Shown piece after piece: positions 10,264 through 18,842 of a stretch of DNA of 64,000 bases (within the stretch, counting starts at the first letter, position 1; the number at the start of each line of letters is the position of its first letter). The stretch lies in contig NZ_CP049866.1 of the NCBI RefSeq assembly GCF_011300215.1, forward strand, positions 3,163,001-3,227,000. The letters run 5' to 3'. Below the pieces are notes generated by a model that had not been told where the DNA came from, ran no database searches, and saw only the letters and a program-made list of their open reading frames with translations. This stretch comes from Nocardioides piscis. GTDB taxonomy: Bacteria > Actinomycetota > Actinomycetes > Propionibacteriales > Nocardioidaceae. Made by a program: the position numbers and the translations under genes.

Positions 10264-11829
10264 GTGCCTGACAGTCGCCCCCGCCGTACCTTTGCCGTCA
10301 TCAGCCACCCGGACGCGGGCAAGTCGACCCTCACCGAGGCACTGGCGCTGCACGCGCGGGTGATCAACGAGGCCGGAGCAGTCCACGGCAAGGGCGACCG
10401 GCGCGCCACGGTGTCGGACTGGATGGCGATGGAGAAGGCCCGTGGCATCTCGATCACCTCGGCCGCGCTGCAGTTCGTCTATCGCGACCACGTGATCAAC
10501 CTGGTCGACACCCCCGGCCACAGCGACTTCTCCGAGGACACCTATCGCGTGCTGTCGGCCGTCGACTCCGCCGTGATGCTGGTCGACGCGGGCAAGGGGC
10601 TGGAGCCGCAGACCCTCAAGCTCTTCCGGGTGTGTGCGCTCCGCGGCATCCCGGTGATCACGGTCATCAACAAGTGGGACCGTCCCGGGCTGTCCGCCCT
10701 CGAGCTGATGGACCTCATCCAGGAGAAGATCAAGCTCCGGCCCACTCCCCTGACCTGGCCGGTGGGCGAGGCCGGTGACTTCCGGGGGGTCCTGGACCGC
10801 CGGACGGGCGAGTTCGTGAAGTACACCCGCACCGCGGGTGGCGCCACGAGGGCTCCCGAGCAGCGGCTGGCGTCCGGACAGGTCGAGGAGAACGACGCGG
10901 CCCTGTGGGCAGATGCGGTCGAGGAGCACGAGCTGCTCAGCCTCGACGAGGCCGACCACGACCAGGAGCGCTTCCTCGCCGGCGAGACGACCCCGGTGAT
11001 GTTCGCCTCGGCGCTGCAGAACTTCGGCGTCGCGCAGCTGCTCGACCTGCTCCTCGACCTGGCGCCGGACCCGAGCCCGACCGAGGGCGTCGACGGCTCG
11101 GTGCGCCACGTCCGTGACGACTTCAGCGCCTTCATCTTCAAGGTGCAGTCGGGGATGAACAACGCCCACCGCGACCGACTCGCCTATGCGCGCGTGGTCT
11201 CCGGATCGTTCGAACGCGGCATGGTCGTCACGCACGCCACCACCGGCCGGCCCTTCGCGACCAAGTTCGCGCAGGCGGTGTTCGGGCGGGAGACGACCTC
11301 GGTGGAGACCGCCGAGCCGGGCGACATCATCGGCTTCGTCAACGCCCAGTCGCTGCGGGTCGGCGACACGGTCTATGTCGGTGACCCGATCGAATATCCG
11401 CCGGTGCCCAGCTTCGCCCCGGAGCACTTCGTCACCGCCAGCGCCGCTGACATCGGCCGCTACAAGCAGTTCCGGCGCGGCATCGAGCAGCTCGACCAGG
11501 AGGGCGTGGTCCAGGTGCTGCGCTCCGACCTGCGCGGCGACCAGAGCCCCGTCCTGGCGGCAGTCGGACCGATGCAGTTCGAGGTGGTCGAGGACCGGAT
11601 GACCAACGAGTTCAACTCGCCCATCCGGCTGGCGCGCCTCGACTACCAGGTCGCCCGGCGCACCGACGCAGCCGGAGCCGCGGCGCTGGCCGGGATCCGT
11701 GGGGTGGAGGTCCTGGAACGCAGCGACGGCACGCGGCTGGCGCTGTTCGTCGACCAGTGGCGCGCCAAGGTGACGGCCCGGGACAACCCCGATGTGATGC
11801 TCGAGGAGCTGCCGGCGGGCGGGAACTGA
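10264..11829 (+). CDS. prfC: Peptide chain release factor 3
   Basis: RF3 is the GTPase that recycles release factors RF1/RF2 after peptide release. The 521-residue protein has G1 SHPDAGKSTLTEAL (about residues 13-26), the switch region EKARGISITSA, G3 DTPGHSDF and G4 NKWDRPG. Beyond the GTPase domain are the EF-G-like beta barrel with AEPGDIIGFVN and the RF3-specific C-terminal domain (RYKQFRRGIEQLDQEGVVQV). Length matches the family (about 525-530). The GTG at 10264 fits the conserved N-terminus. It is on the plus strand 48 nt after the MBL gene. Confidence 0.95.
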   Translation: MPDSRPRRTFAVISHPDAGKSTLTEALALHARVINEAGAVHGKGDRRATVSDWMAMEKARGISITSAALQFVYRDHVINLVDTPGHSDFSEDTYRVLSAVDSAVMLVDAGKGLEPQTLKLFRVCALRGIPVITVINKWDRPGLSALELMDLIQEKIKLRPTPLTWPVGEAGDFRGVLDRRTGEFVKYTRTAGGATRAPEQRLASGQVEENDAALWADAVEEHELLSLDEADHDQERFLAGETTPVMFASALQNFGVAQLLDLLLDLAPDPSPTEGVDGSVRHVRDDFSAFIFKVQSGMNNAHRDRLAYARVVSGSFERGMVVTHATTGRPFATKFAQAVFGRETTSVETAEPGDIIGFVNAQSLRVGDTVYVGDPIEYPPVPSFAPEHFVTASAADIGRYKQFRRGIEQLDQEGVVQVLRSDLRGDQSPVLAAVGPMQFEVVEDRMTNEFNSPIRLARLDYQVARRTDAAGAAALAGIRGVEVLERSDGTRLALFVDQWRAKVTARDNPDVMLEELPAGGN

Positions 11830-11845
11830 GCGACGGGCGCTGCAC

Positions 11846-11917
11846 TTCCACGCAGGTGCGTGGAACTTCGGCCCGGTACGGCGCTCGCCGCCCGAACTTC
11901 CACGCGTGCGCGTGGAA
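11846..11917. repeat. Paired-palindrome dispersed repeat, copy 1
   Basis: Two near-identical hairpins follow prfC. The first, TTCCACGCAGGTGCGTGGAA (11846-11865), has a perfect 9-bp stem with a 2-nt loop; the second (11898-11917) is TTCCACGCGTGCGCGTGGAA, also 9 bp and 2 nt. Their centres are 52 nt apart. A second locus at 34644-34716 has the same hairpins with the same 52-nt spacing, apparently in the opposite orientation, since a TTCATC flank is shared on opposite sides. There is no T-rich tail, so a simple Rho-independent terminator is unlikely. It looks like a REP-type extragenic element. Confidence 0.75.
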
Positions 11918-11953
11918 CTTCATCCGCAGCGGTCACGTGGGTACTGGGCCGGC

Positions 11954-12328
11954 ATGACAGACCACTCCCAGCGATTCATCGCGCTGATCGGCGCTCATGC
12001 CCCCGAGGCAGCCGACGGCACGGCCACGCTCACCCTCGACGCTGACGAACGACACCTCAACGACGCCGGCACAGTTCACGGCGGCCTGCTCGCCACCCTG
12101 GTGGACACCACGATGGGCGCAGCGATCGCCAGCACCACCGACGGCGAGACTCCCGTGACCAGCCAGCTCACCCTCACCTACCTGCGACCGGGCCAGCCGG
12201 GGCGGCTCGTCGTCACGGCCAGGGTCAGCAAGCGCGGGGAGAACCTCACCGTCTGCGAGGGCGACGTGGAGCAGGAGGGGTCCTCGCTGGTGCACGCGCT
12301 GGCCACCTTCGCGCTGGTCGACGGCTGA
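11954..12328 (+). CDS. PaaI-type hotdog-fold thioesterase
   Basis: A 124-residue single hotdog-fold domain. NDAGTVHGGLLATLVDTTMGAA (about residues 34-55) holds the HGG motif and the Asp typical of PaaI/YdiI thioesterases that hydrolyse aryl- or acyl-CoA; TSQLTLTYLRPGQPGRLVVTARV is the following strand pair. It stands alone between the repeat and the ANTAR gene, so the substrate is not indicated by context. ATG 11954 gives the normal family length. Confidence 0.87.
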   Translation: MTDHSQRFIALIGAHAPEAADGTATLTLDADERHLNDAGTVHGGLLATLVDTTMGAAIASTTDGETPVTSQLTLTYLRPGQPGRLVVTARVSKRGENLTVCEGDVEQEGSSLVHALATFALVDG

Positions 12329-12355
12329 GCGTCGAGTGGTCCTCGCGGCGTCGAC

Positions 12356-13039
12356 TCAGAGCGAGCGGTCGTCGCTGGTCTCCTCCAGCAGCCGCTCGGC
12401 CACGATCCGCAGCTTGGTGTTGCTGTTGGACGACAGGCGGGTCAGGAACGCGAAGGCGCGGGCATCGTCCATCGCGTACTTGTGCATGACCACGCCGACG
12501 GCCTGACCGATGACCTGACGGGTCTGGACGGCCTGCTGCAGGTGGGTGATCTCACGGGCGTAGTCGATGGCCATGGCCGCCTGGTGGCTGAACAGCTCAC
12601 CCAGGGCGTCGAGGTCGCCGAACACGCCCTCCTTCTCGGAATAGAGGTTGAGCGCGCCCTTGGACTTCTCGGCGTCGAAGAGCCGGATGCCGGCCTGGGC
12701 CAGCACGCCGGCGGACACGGCGACCGGCGCATAGCGTGGCCAGCGCGCATCCGCGGCCAGGTGCGGTCCCGTGACGTGGACGCTGTCGGTGGAGGCATGG
12801 TAGCAGGGCCCCTCGCGCAGCTCGTACTGCGCCGCGTCCAGGTCGCAGATCAGGTCGTCGGTGGGGGCGGCCGTCTCGAGGCGGTCGTCCGCGTGCCTGA
12901 TGGTGATGCTTGCGTAACGCACGTCGGGCAGGACCTCGACGGCCGCGGCCGTGATGTTGGCGAGGGTCGCGTCGAGGTCGGCCGGCGTCAGCGCCGCACG
13001 CAGCCGACGGCTCAGGTCGAGGAATTCAGTGTTTGCCAC
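12356..13039 (-). CDS. GAF and ANTAR domain transcription antitermination regulator
   Basis: The product has an N-terminal GAF sensor domain (about residues 10-150, with YASITIRH, REGPCYHA and RLFDAEKSKGALNLYS) and a C-terminal ANTAR RNA-binding helix bundle (about 160-227, LQQAVQTRQVIGQAVGVVMHKYAMDDARAFAFLTRLS). ANTAR proteins bind dual hairpins in mRNA leaders and prevent termination. The GTG at 13039 gives 227 residues starting just before the GAF fold; an in-frame start at 13222 would add 61 low-complexity residues and cannot be excluded, as neither has a strong Shine-Dalgarno. It is divergent from the 45-residue Cys-rich gene, a possible target by position only. Confidence 0.85.
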   Translation of the reverse strand: MANTEFLDLSRRLRAALTPADLDATLANITAAAVEVLPDVRYASITIRHADDRLETAAPTDDLICDLDAAQYELREGPCYHASTDSVHVTGPHLAADARWPRYAPVAVSAGVLAQAGIRLFDAEKSKGALNLYSEKEGVFGDLDALGELFSHQAAMAIDYAREITHLQQAVQTRQVIGQAVGVVMHKYAMDDARAFAFLTRLSSNSNTKLRIVAERLLEETSDDRSL

Positions 13040-13311
13040 CGGGCAACCGTACTTCGCCGACCGGCCCTGCGCGTCGCGTGCCGTCAGCGACGGCGTCGAG
13101 GCCGGGTCCGGTGGCTGCCGAACTCGAGGGGTCCAGCCGTGCTCAGGCTCAGGAAGTCGCGAGCCCGCGTCCGCCGTCTCCGGGTCGATGACAGCCACGC
13201 CGCTGCCGTGCGTGGGCTTCACGCCCGCCCAAGTTCTTCGGCGATCGACCCGTCGTTGGTGCCGGCGGCCCCGAACACGTGGTGAGACCGATCACACAGG
13301 GAGGAACGACC

Positions 13312-13449
13312 ATGTGGGACACCGTGCAGACCAACGACGTCCACCTGTCGCACGACATGCCGTGCGGAAGGTGTGGGCATGGGGCGCACACCTTCCTCGC
13401 GTGCGGCGACGGGTGCGTCTGCGAGCCGGTCGTGATGCCGGGGTCGTAG
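13312..13449 (+). CDS. Small Cys-rich protein (45 aa), possible zinc-ribbon
   Basis: A short gene with a strong ribosome site (GGGAGG, 8 nt before ATG 13312) and a clean TAG at 13447-13449. The product starts MWDTVQTNDVHLSHDMPCGRC and has five Cys at residues 18, 21, 31, 35 and 37 plus His at 11, 14, 23 and 26. The CxxC then CxxxCxC pattern suggests a metal-binding knuckle. The function is not known. It lies between the divergent GAF-ANTAR gene and a convergent SRPBCC gene (stop codons 1 nt apart). The codon use is normal for the region and the Cys spacing is hard to explain by chance, so I consider it a real gene. Confidence 0.72.
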   Translation: MWDTVQTNDVHLSHDMPCGRCGHGAHTFLACGDGCVCEPVVMPGS

Positions 13450-13450
13450 T

Positions 13451-13852
13451 TCAGCGGGTCTCGACGACGGACTTCAGCGCGGTCAGGTCACGGGCGACGG
13501 CGTCGGCGTCACGTTCGAACTCCTCGTCGCTCGTCTCGGGTCGCTGGCGGAGGGTGAAGACCACCTCGCAGCGGCTGCCGTCGGCGATGACCCGGAGCGG
13601 GTTGTGCACGACCTGCCCGGACGGCAGCGTGACGTCGTGGTCGAGGACCCCGAAGCCGTTGGGTGGGGCAAACGTGAACGAGACCGGACCCATCGGCGAC
13701 TCGGTGACCCAGCTGTCGCCCACCCGGGTGACCTCGGCGTCGGCCAGGCCAGCGGCCCACTGCGGGAGGTTGAGCGGGTCGGCTGCGAAGTCGTACACCT
13801 CGGACGCGGGGCGCTCGACCACGATGCTGATGTGTCGCGAGCTGGGGCCCAT
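13451..13852 (-). CDS. SRPBCC (START/polyketide cyclase-like) family protein
   Basis: A 133-residue single-domain protein. SRHISIVVERPASEVYDFAA (about residues 5-24) followed by NLPQWAAG is the usual opening of the SRPBCC fold, a helix-grip that binds hydrophobic ligands. The end, RDADAVARDLTALKSVVET, forms the long C-terminal helix. The ligand and role cannot be inferred. ATG 13852 gives the expected family length. It is divergent from selO, 57 nt apart, and convergent with the 45-residue gene. Confidence 0.82.
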   Translation of the reverse strand: MGPSSRHISIVVERPASEVYDFAADPLNLPQWAAGLADAEVTRVGDSWVTESPMGPVSFTFAPPNGFGVLDHDVTLPSGQVVHNPLRVIADGSRCEVVFTLRQRPETSDEEFERDADAVARDLTALKSVVETR

Positions 13853-13909
13853 GGCCTGAACGTAGCCGACGAGTCCGGGCGCCCTCGGGTCCGGACGTAG
13901 GCTCGACGG

Positions 13910-15370
13910 GTGAGCCTCACCCCCGTCCAGGTCGCCCTGCACAGCCACTTCGCCACCGATCTGGCAGAGCTGTCTGTGCCGTGGCGGGGCGAGCCGGCGC
14001 CGGATCCGCGGCTGGTCGTCCTCAACGAGAATCTCGCCGACGACCTGGGCCTGGACCCGGACTGGCTGCGCAGTCCCGACGGCGTCGGGCTGCTGACCGG
14101 CACCCGCGTCCCGGACGGCGCGACACCCGTCGCCCAGGCCTATGCGGGGCACCAGTTCGGCGGCTTCTCCCCGCGCCTCGGCGACGGCCGAGCGCTCCTG
14201 CTCGGTGAGCTCGCCGACGCTGACGGCCGACTGCGCGACCTGCACCTGAAGGGCTCGGGGCGCACACCGTTCGCCCGCGGCGGCGACGGGCTCGCCGCTC
14301 TCGGCCCGATGCTGCGCGAGCACGCCATCAGCGAGGCGATGCACGCCCTCGGGATCCCCACGACGCGCTCCCTGGCGGTGGTGGCCACCGGCCGGACCGT
14401 CCAGCGCGAGACCCCGTTGCCGGGCGCGGTGCTGGCCCGGGTCGCCAGCAGCCACCTGCGCGTCGGCAGCTTCCAATACGCAGCCACCATCGGCGACCTC
14501 GACCTGATGCGGCGGCTGGTCGACCACGCCATCGACCGCCACCACCCCGCCGCTGCGGACTCGGAGCTGCCGGCGCTGGCGCTGTTCGACGCCGTGGTGT
14601 CGGCGCAGGCGTCCCTGGTCGCGCAGTGGATGCTCGTCGGCTTCATCCACGGCGTGATGAACACCGACAACATGACGATCTCGGGCGAGACGATCGACTA
14701 CGGTCCGTGCGCGTTCATGGACGCCTACGACCCCACGACGGTCTTCAGCTCGATCGACCATGCGGGCCGCTACGCGTTCGCCAACCAGCCCGTGGCCGCC
14801 GAGTGGAACCTCGCCCGGCTCGCCGAGTCGTTGCTGCCGCTGATCGACGAGAGCCAGGACCGCGCCGTCGAGCTCGCGGTGGCGTCGCTCGGCGCCTTCC
14901 GTCCGCAGTACGGCGACGCGTGGGCCGCCGGGATGCGCACGAAGCTCGGGCTGCCCCCGGGCTTGTCGGACGACGTGGCGGGTGGGCTGGTCACAGACCT
15001 GCTGGCGCTCCTCCAGCGCAGCCGGGTCGACCACACGACGGCTTTCCGTGCCCTGCGGCCGGCCGCGGCCGGCGACGCAGAGCCCTTGCGCCGCCTGTTC
15101 CTCGACCTCGCGGAGGTCGACGGGTGGCTCGCGCGGTGGCGCCCGGTCGGCCCGGACGCGGAGCGTATGGCGCTCGCCAACCCGGTCTACATCCCGCGCA
15201 ACCACCTGGTCGAGGAAGCGCTCGCAGCCGCGACGGCGGGTGACCTGGGCCCCCTCCAGCGGCTGCTGGAGGCGGTCTCGGCGCCATACGACGAAAGGCC
15301 TGGGCTCGAGCTCTATGCGGCCCCTGCTCCGGACGACTTCGTCGACTACCAGACCTTCTGCGGCACCTGA
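13910..15370 (+). CDS. selO: Protein adenylyltransferase SelO (YdiU/UPF0061)
   Basis: SelO is a pseudokinase-fold enzyme that transfers AMP from ATP to Ser, Thr or Tyr of proteins during oxidative stress. The 486-residue protein has the family hallmarks: [22 protein letters not shown] (about residues 74-95), [31 protein letters not shown] and the metal-binding [14 protein letters not shown]. It ends in CGT, with Cys third from the end, the place of selenocysteine in eukaryotic SelO. Length agrees with E. coli YdiU (478). GTG 13910 starts the conserved N-terminus. Its stop is 4 nt from the end of a convergent DHFR-family gene. Confidence 0.95.
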   Translation: MSLTPVQVALHSHFATDLAELSVPWRGEPAPDPRLVVLNENLADDLGLDPDWLRSPDGVGLLTGTRVPDGATPVAQAYAGHQFGGFSPRLGDGRALLLGELADADGRLRDLHLKGSGRTPFARGGDGLAALGPMLREHAISEAMHALGIPTTRSLAVVATGRTVQRETPLPGAVLARVASSHLRVGSFQYAATIGDLDLMRRLVDHAIDRHHPAAADSELPALALFDAVVSAQASLVAQWMLVGFIHGVMNTDNMTISGETIDYGPCAFMDAYDPTTVFSSIDHAGRYAFANQPVAAEWNLARLAESLLPLIDESQDRAVELAVASLGAFRPQYGDAWAAGMRTKLGLPPGLSDDVAGGLVTDLLALLQRSRVDHTTAFRALRPAAAGDAEPLRRLFLDLAEVDGWLARWRPVGPDAERMALANPVYIPRNHLVEEALAAATAGDLGPLQRLLEAVSAPYDERPGLELYAAPAPDDFVDYQTFCGT

Positions 15371-15374
15371 GGGG

Positions 15375-15923
15375 CTAGCGCCGAGGCTCGTAGCGCAGGG
15401 CCAGCGCCCCGGAAGCGAGCTCTTCTCGGCCCACGGGCCGCAGCTCGACGTGTGCCGAGAGCCCCGCGAACAACGACGGCCCGTGCCCGGCGATCCTGGG
15501 ATGCACCACGAACTCGTACTCATCGATCAGTCCCAGCTCGGCGAGCGCCATCGGGAGCCGCACTCCCCCGGTGAACAGACCCTCGCCGGGCTCGTCCTTG
15601 AGCCGCCGGACGGCGTCGCCGAGGTCTCCGCGCACGAGCTCTGCGTTCCAGTCGACGAGGTCCAGCGTGCTCGACACGACATATTTCCTGGCCTCGGTGA
15701 TGGTCCGGGCGAAGGGCTCCATCCAGTCGGGCCTGCCGGTCGCCGACGCCGGCGGCCGGAACGCTTCTTCCATCATCTCGTAGGTCACGCGCCCGAAGAG
15801 AAGCGCGTCGGCCCGCCCGAGGCTGTCGGCTGCGCGGCGGTGCAGCTCTTCGTCGGCAGGGATGGCCTGGTGGTCGCAACAACCGTCCAGCGTGACGTTG
15901 ATGGAGTAGCGAAGAGGTCGCAC
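15375..15923 (-). CDS. Dihydrofolate reductase family protein (RibD C-terminal type)
   Basis: The 182-residue protein matches the RibD C-terminal/DHFR-like fold: an opening beta strand RYSINVTLDG, then ADALLFGRVTYEMM (about residues 38-51), RKYVVSSTLD, and the glycine loop GEGLFTGGVRLPMALAELGLIDEY (about 112-135) with VVHPRIAGHGPSLF. Most members are NAD(P)H-dependent reductases of unknown substrate; it is not a housekeeping DHFR. Start is GTG 15923. It is convergent with selO and lies 47 nt before arr in the same direction, with arr downstream of its own promoter or read separately. Confidence 0.83.
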   Translation of the reverse strand: MRPLRYSINVTLDGCCDHQAIPADEELHRRAADSLGRADALLFGRVTYEMMEEAFRPPASATGRPDWMEPFARTITEARKYVVSSTLDLVDWNAELVRGDLGDAVRRLKDEPGEGLFTGGVRLPMALAELGLIDEYEFVVHPRIAGHGPSLFAGLSAHVELRPVGREELASGALALRYEPRR

Positions 15924-15970
15924 CCGACGAGGCTAGCGGTGCACAAGCTGTCCGACACCCCCTCGAAGGG

Positions 15971-16405
15971 TCAGTCCTCGATCGGCGCCGCGCCCCGATC
16001 CTGCAAGGCCTCGACCCCGTCCCGCATGGCCTGCAGCGTCTCGGGCGGGTGACCCACCCAGTCGACCAGCTCCCCCACGATGCGCAGCGGCTCGCGCGAG
16101 CGGAACGACTGGGTCGGGTTGCCCGGGAACTTCTTGTCCGTCAGGTTGGGGTCGTCCTCGAACGCGCCGGTGGGTTCGACGAGGTAGATGCGTCCGCGGC
16201 CCGGCCCGGCCGCGAGCTCTGCGCCCCACGTCGCGGCGTCGAGGGTGCCGGTGAAGTAGACGTAGTTCATCAGCCGGCCCGCCTCGAAGTTCGACTCGCG
16301 TCCGGGCACCAACAGGTCGCCGACCGCGAGGTCCGCCTTGGTGCCGTGGAGGAGGACGCCCGGTTCGAAGGCCTCGAACGGCACGGGCTTGCGGCCAGGA
16401 CTCAC
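15971..16405 (-). CDS. arr: NAD(+)-rifampin ADP-ribosyltransferase
   Basis: Arr inactivates rifamycins by moving ADP-ribose from NAD to the ansa-chain hydroxyl. The 144-residue product closely follows the known Arr pattern: LLHGTKADLAVGDLL with the conserved His (about residues 18-32), NYVYFTGTLDAATWGAELA with the conserved Tyr, GRIYLVEPTGAFEDDPNLTD with the conserved Asp, then KFPGNPTQSFRSREPLRIVGE. Length equals characterised enzymes (about 140). It starts at GTG 16405. Neighbours are ordinary chromosomal genes and no mobile element is seen, so it is probably an intrinsic gene, as in many environmental actinobacteria. Confidence 0.95.
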   Translation of the reverse strand: MSPGRKPVPFEAFEPGVLLHGTKADLAVGDLLVPGRESNFEAGRLMNYVYFTGTLDAATWGAELAAGPGRGRIYLVEPTGAFEDDPNLTDKKFPGNPTQSFRSREPLRIVGELVDWVGHPPETLQAMRDGVEALQDRGAAPIED

Positions 16406-16430
16406 GGCGCCAGCCTAGGCCGCGGCGGGC

Positions 16431-17855
16431 TCAGACGAGCCGATCAGCCGCGGCCACGAGGTCCCGGACCCGGGCAGCGAGCTCGTCGTCGAAGGCTCCG
16501 GCCGGCGCCTGCCAGTCCCAGTTGCCGTCCGCGGTGCCGGGCGTGTTCATCCGACCCTCGCTGCCGAGGCCGAGCAGGTCCTGGGCCGGGATGACGCTGA
16601 GCCGTGCGGTCGACTGCAGGGCGAGCCGGACCAACGCCCAGGGCATCGGCTCCGTGGGGTCGGCGAGGCTGGAGCGGACGCGCTCGCGGCTCTCCTCGTC
16701 CAGCTGCTCCCACCAGCCCAGGGTGGTGTCGTTGTCGTGGGTCCCGGTGTAGACGACGCTCTGCTCGCCGTGACGGGCCGGCAGATAGGGGTTGTCGCGC
16801 TCACCGTCGAAGGCGAACTGCAGGACCTTCATCCCCGGCAGGCCGAACTGGGCCAGGAGCGCCTCGACCTCCGGGGTGATGGTTCCGAGGTCCTCCGCGA
16901 CGAGCGACCCGGCCCCGGCGGTCTCGACCAGGGCGGAGAGGAGGTCGGCACCCGGGCCGCGGACCCACTGCCCCTCGCGGGCGGTCTCCGCCTCGGCGGG
17001 CACGTGCCAGGCCGCCTCGAAGCCCCGGAAGTGGTCGATGCGCACGAGGTCGAACAGCTCACGCTGGCGCGCGATCCGGCGGCGCCACCAGCCGAACCCG
17101 TCCGCGGCCATGGCGTCCCAGTCGTAGTGGGGGTTGCCCCAACGCTGACCGTCGGCGGCGAAGTAGTCGGGAGGGCACCCGGCCACCGTGAACGGGTGGC
17201 CCTGCTCGTCGAGCTGGAACGACTCCCGCGACGCCCACACGTCGGCACTGTCGAGGGACACGAAGATCGGCAGGTCGCCGAAGAGCAGCACGCCCTTGGA
17301 CGCGGCGTAGTCGCGCAGCCGCTCCCACTGCACGGCGAAGACCCACTGCTCGAAGCGCAGCGCCTGCACGCGGTCGGCGAGCGGAGCGACCACCTCGGCG
17401 ACGGCCGCCGGCTCGCGGTCCCGCAGGGGCTGGGGCCAGGACTGCCACGCAGCGAGGTCCTGCGTCTCGCGGATGGCCATGAACTCGACGTACGGCGCCA
17501 GCCAGTCGGCCTGGGCGACACACCACGCCCCGAACGCGTCCTGCTGACGCTCGTCGAGCGCCGCTGCAGATTCGAGCCCGTGGGCGGACTGGTGCCGGCG
17601 GCTGATCAAGGCCGTGTTGCCGGCCATCGCGGAGGGCGCGTTGTAGGGCGAGCCGTCGCCCGGGTGGGTCGGCACCAGCGGCAACACCTGCCAGACCGAG
17701 CAGCCCGCGGCGGCGAGGAAGTCGACGAACCTGTAGGCCTCGTCGCCGAGGTCGCCCGTGCTCGTGCCCGAGGGCACCGGACCTCCGGGCAGCGACGTCA
17801 CGTGCAGGAGGACGCCCGCCCGACGCCGGTCGAACGGCAGGTCCTGCTCGCGCAT
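16431..17855 (-). CDS. malQ: 4-alpha-glucanotransferase
   Basis: MalQ (GH77, disproportionating enzyme) transfers maltosyl or longer alpha-1,4-glucan units between chains in glycogen and maltodextrin turnover. The 474-residue protein starts in GVLLHVTSLPGG and has SVWQVLPLVPTHPGDGSPYNAPSA (about residues 52-75), the nucleophile region VRIDHFRGFEAAWHVP, the acid/base region LVAEDLGTITPEVEALL and the third-Asp region YTGTHDNDTTLGWW. GAAGGAG precedes ATG 17855 by 5 nt. It is a short MalQ form, lacking the N-terminal extension of some actinobacterial enzymes. It stands alone, with no other maltodextrin genes here. Confidence 0.94.
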   Translation of the reverse strand: MREQDLPFDRRRAGVLLHVTSLPGGPVPSGTSTGDLGDEAYRFVDFLAAAGCSVWQVLPLVPTHPGDGSPYNAPSAMAGNTALISRRHQSAHGLESAAALDERQQDAFGAWCVAQADWLAPYVEFMAIRETQDLAAWQSWPQPLRDREPAAVAEVVAPLADRVQALRFEQWVFAVQWERLRDYAASKGVLLFGDLPIFVSLDSADVWASRESFQLDEQGHPFTVAGCPPDYFAADGQRWGNPHYDWDAMAADGFGWWRRRIARQRELFDLVRIDHFRGFEAAWHVPAEAETAREGQWVRGPGADLLSALVETAGAGSLVAEDLGTITPEVEALLAQFGLPGMKVLQFAFDGERDNPYLPARHGEQSVVYTGTHDNDTTLGWWEQLDEESRERVRSSLADPTEPMPWALVRLALQSTARLSVIPAQDLLGLGSEGRMNTPGTADGNWDWQAPAGAFDDELAARVRDLVAAADRLV

Positions 17856-17987
17856 CTCACTCCTTCATCGGAAAGGAGCGAGCGTAGCCGAGCGGTTCGG
17901 GACACGGAGTATCGGAACTCTGTCGCCCACGGCGGTCGATCCGTCATGATCAGGCCGTTGCTCGTTGGCGAAGGCGGAGGCAGACCG

Positions 17988-18409
17988 ATGGAGACGACCG
18001 AACACCGCGTCTCGTGGCAGGCAGTCACCCTCGAAGTCGTCGCCTCGCTGCTGGCGGGGGAGCAGCAGCGCTGTTCCCTGTGCTCTACTTCGCGGTCCGC
18101 CTCGCGTTCTTCGGTGAGCGGGCCGTCATCCACCCCGAGAACGTGCGCCAGTACTGGGTCCTCGTGGGGGTGCTCGCAGTCTCGAGCATCGCGGCGCTCG
18201 CTGCCGCACACCGTCGCGGGGGAAGGCGAGCGCTTGCCTGGCACTCCCTCGTCGCTGCCATGGGGTTGGTCCTGGCCCTGCTGTTCTCGGTCTCCGAGCC
18301 CGGACAGGTCGACCAGCCGGACCGCACCCCGGAGCCGCGCGAGCAGCCTGACCGCGGCGCCTCGGTGTGTCACTCCGGCGGCGGCAGCGACGAGTGCGTG
18401 GGCGGCTGA
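17988..18409 (+). pseudogene. Small membrane protein, broken by a one-base shift
   Basis: Starting at ATG 17988 (GGAGG upstream) the frame reads METTEHRVSWQAVTLEVVAS then LLAG, and then leaves frame. The other frame continues GGAAALFPVLYFAVRLAFFG, giving a natural transmembrane helix, followed by RQYWVLVGVLAVSSIAALAA and ALAWHSLVAAMGLVLALLF, two more helices. It ends in a hydrophilic tail with two Cys. Adding one G to the five-G run at 18056-18060 joins both parts into a 140-residue three-helix protein. Function unknown. A GTG at 18014 in the second frame would also give an intact but odd start. The 3' end overlaps the convergent DUF1801 gene by 40 nt. Confidence 0.6.
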
Positions 18410-18762
18410 GGGGCACGGGCCACGTGGTGCGCGCGGTACGCCGCATAGAGGCGCGTCAGGAACGCCTCGAGCTCGATCGCCATCTCGTCGTCCAGTGACG
18501 GGAAGGAGAAGGTCGCCTTGCCGGTACGACGTGCCCGGAACCGCTCAGAGCACGCCTCGAGCGTCTGCGGCCAGGCGTCGACGGCGATCGCGTACAGGCT
18601 GACCTTGCTGGAGCTCCGCTTCACGGCCGCGAAGTAGTCGTGCGCGCCGGAGCCGGGCCAGCGCAGGGACGGCATCCCATAGATGGTCGCCTCCTCGAGC
18701 TCCTCACGATAGGAAGCGAGCAGGCTCCAGATCCGAGCCTCCACGGCGTCGAGATCGCTCAT
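18370..18762 (-). CDS. DUF1801-like (YdhG/YjbR-type) domain protein
   Basis: A 130-residue cytosolic protein that resembles DUF1801 members: an N-terminal helix (DLDAVEARIWSLLASYREELEEATIYGMPSLRW), then a strand pair around HDYFAAVKRSSSKVSLYAI, the KATFSFPSLD segment near residue 85, and a C-terminal helix. The proline-rich end is poorly conserved. Members bind unknown ligands and no reaction is established. ATG 18762 is preferred to an in-frame upstream start at 18780 because the domain begins there. It overlaps the end of the convergent broken membrane gene. Confidence 0.7.
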   Translation of the reverse strand: MSDLDAVEARIWSLLASYREELEEATIYGMPSLRWPGSGAHDYFAAVKRSSSKVSLYAIAVDAWPQTLEACSERFRARRTGKATFSFPSLDDEMAIELEAFLTRLYAAYRAHHVARAPQPPTHSSLPPPE

Positions 18763-18842
18763 GACAACCACCGTAGGCACCGGGATCGGTCACCGACAGG
18801 CCAGTCTTCCCATCCAGCGACCGGTGGAGCACCCTGATCCCT

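Noticed and set aside
11846..11917. Paired hairpins as simple Rho-independent terminators of prfC
   Set aside because: There is no T-run after either hairpin and the same spaced pair occurs elsewhere in inverted orientation, which fits a dispersed element better.
13451..15523. An extended minus-strand frame opposite selO joined to the SRPBCC gene
   Set aside because: Only the last 133 codons (from ATG 13852) make a recognisable SRPBCC protein; the earlier part is antisense to selO.
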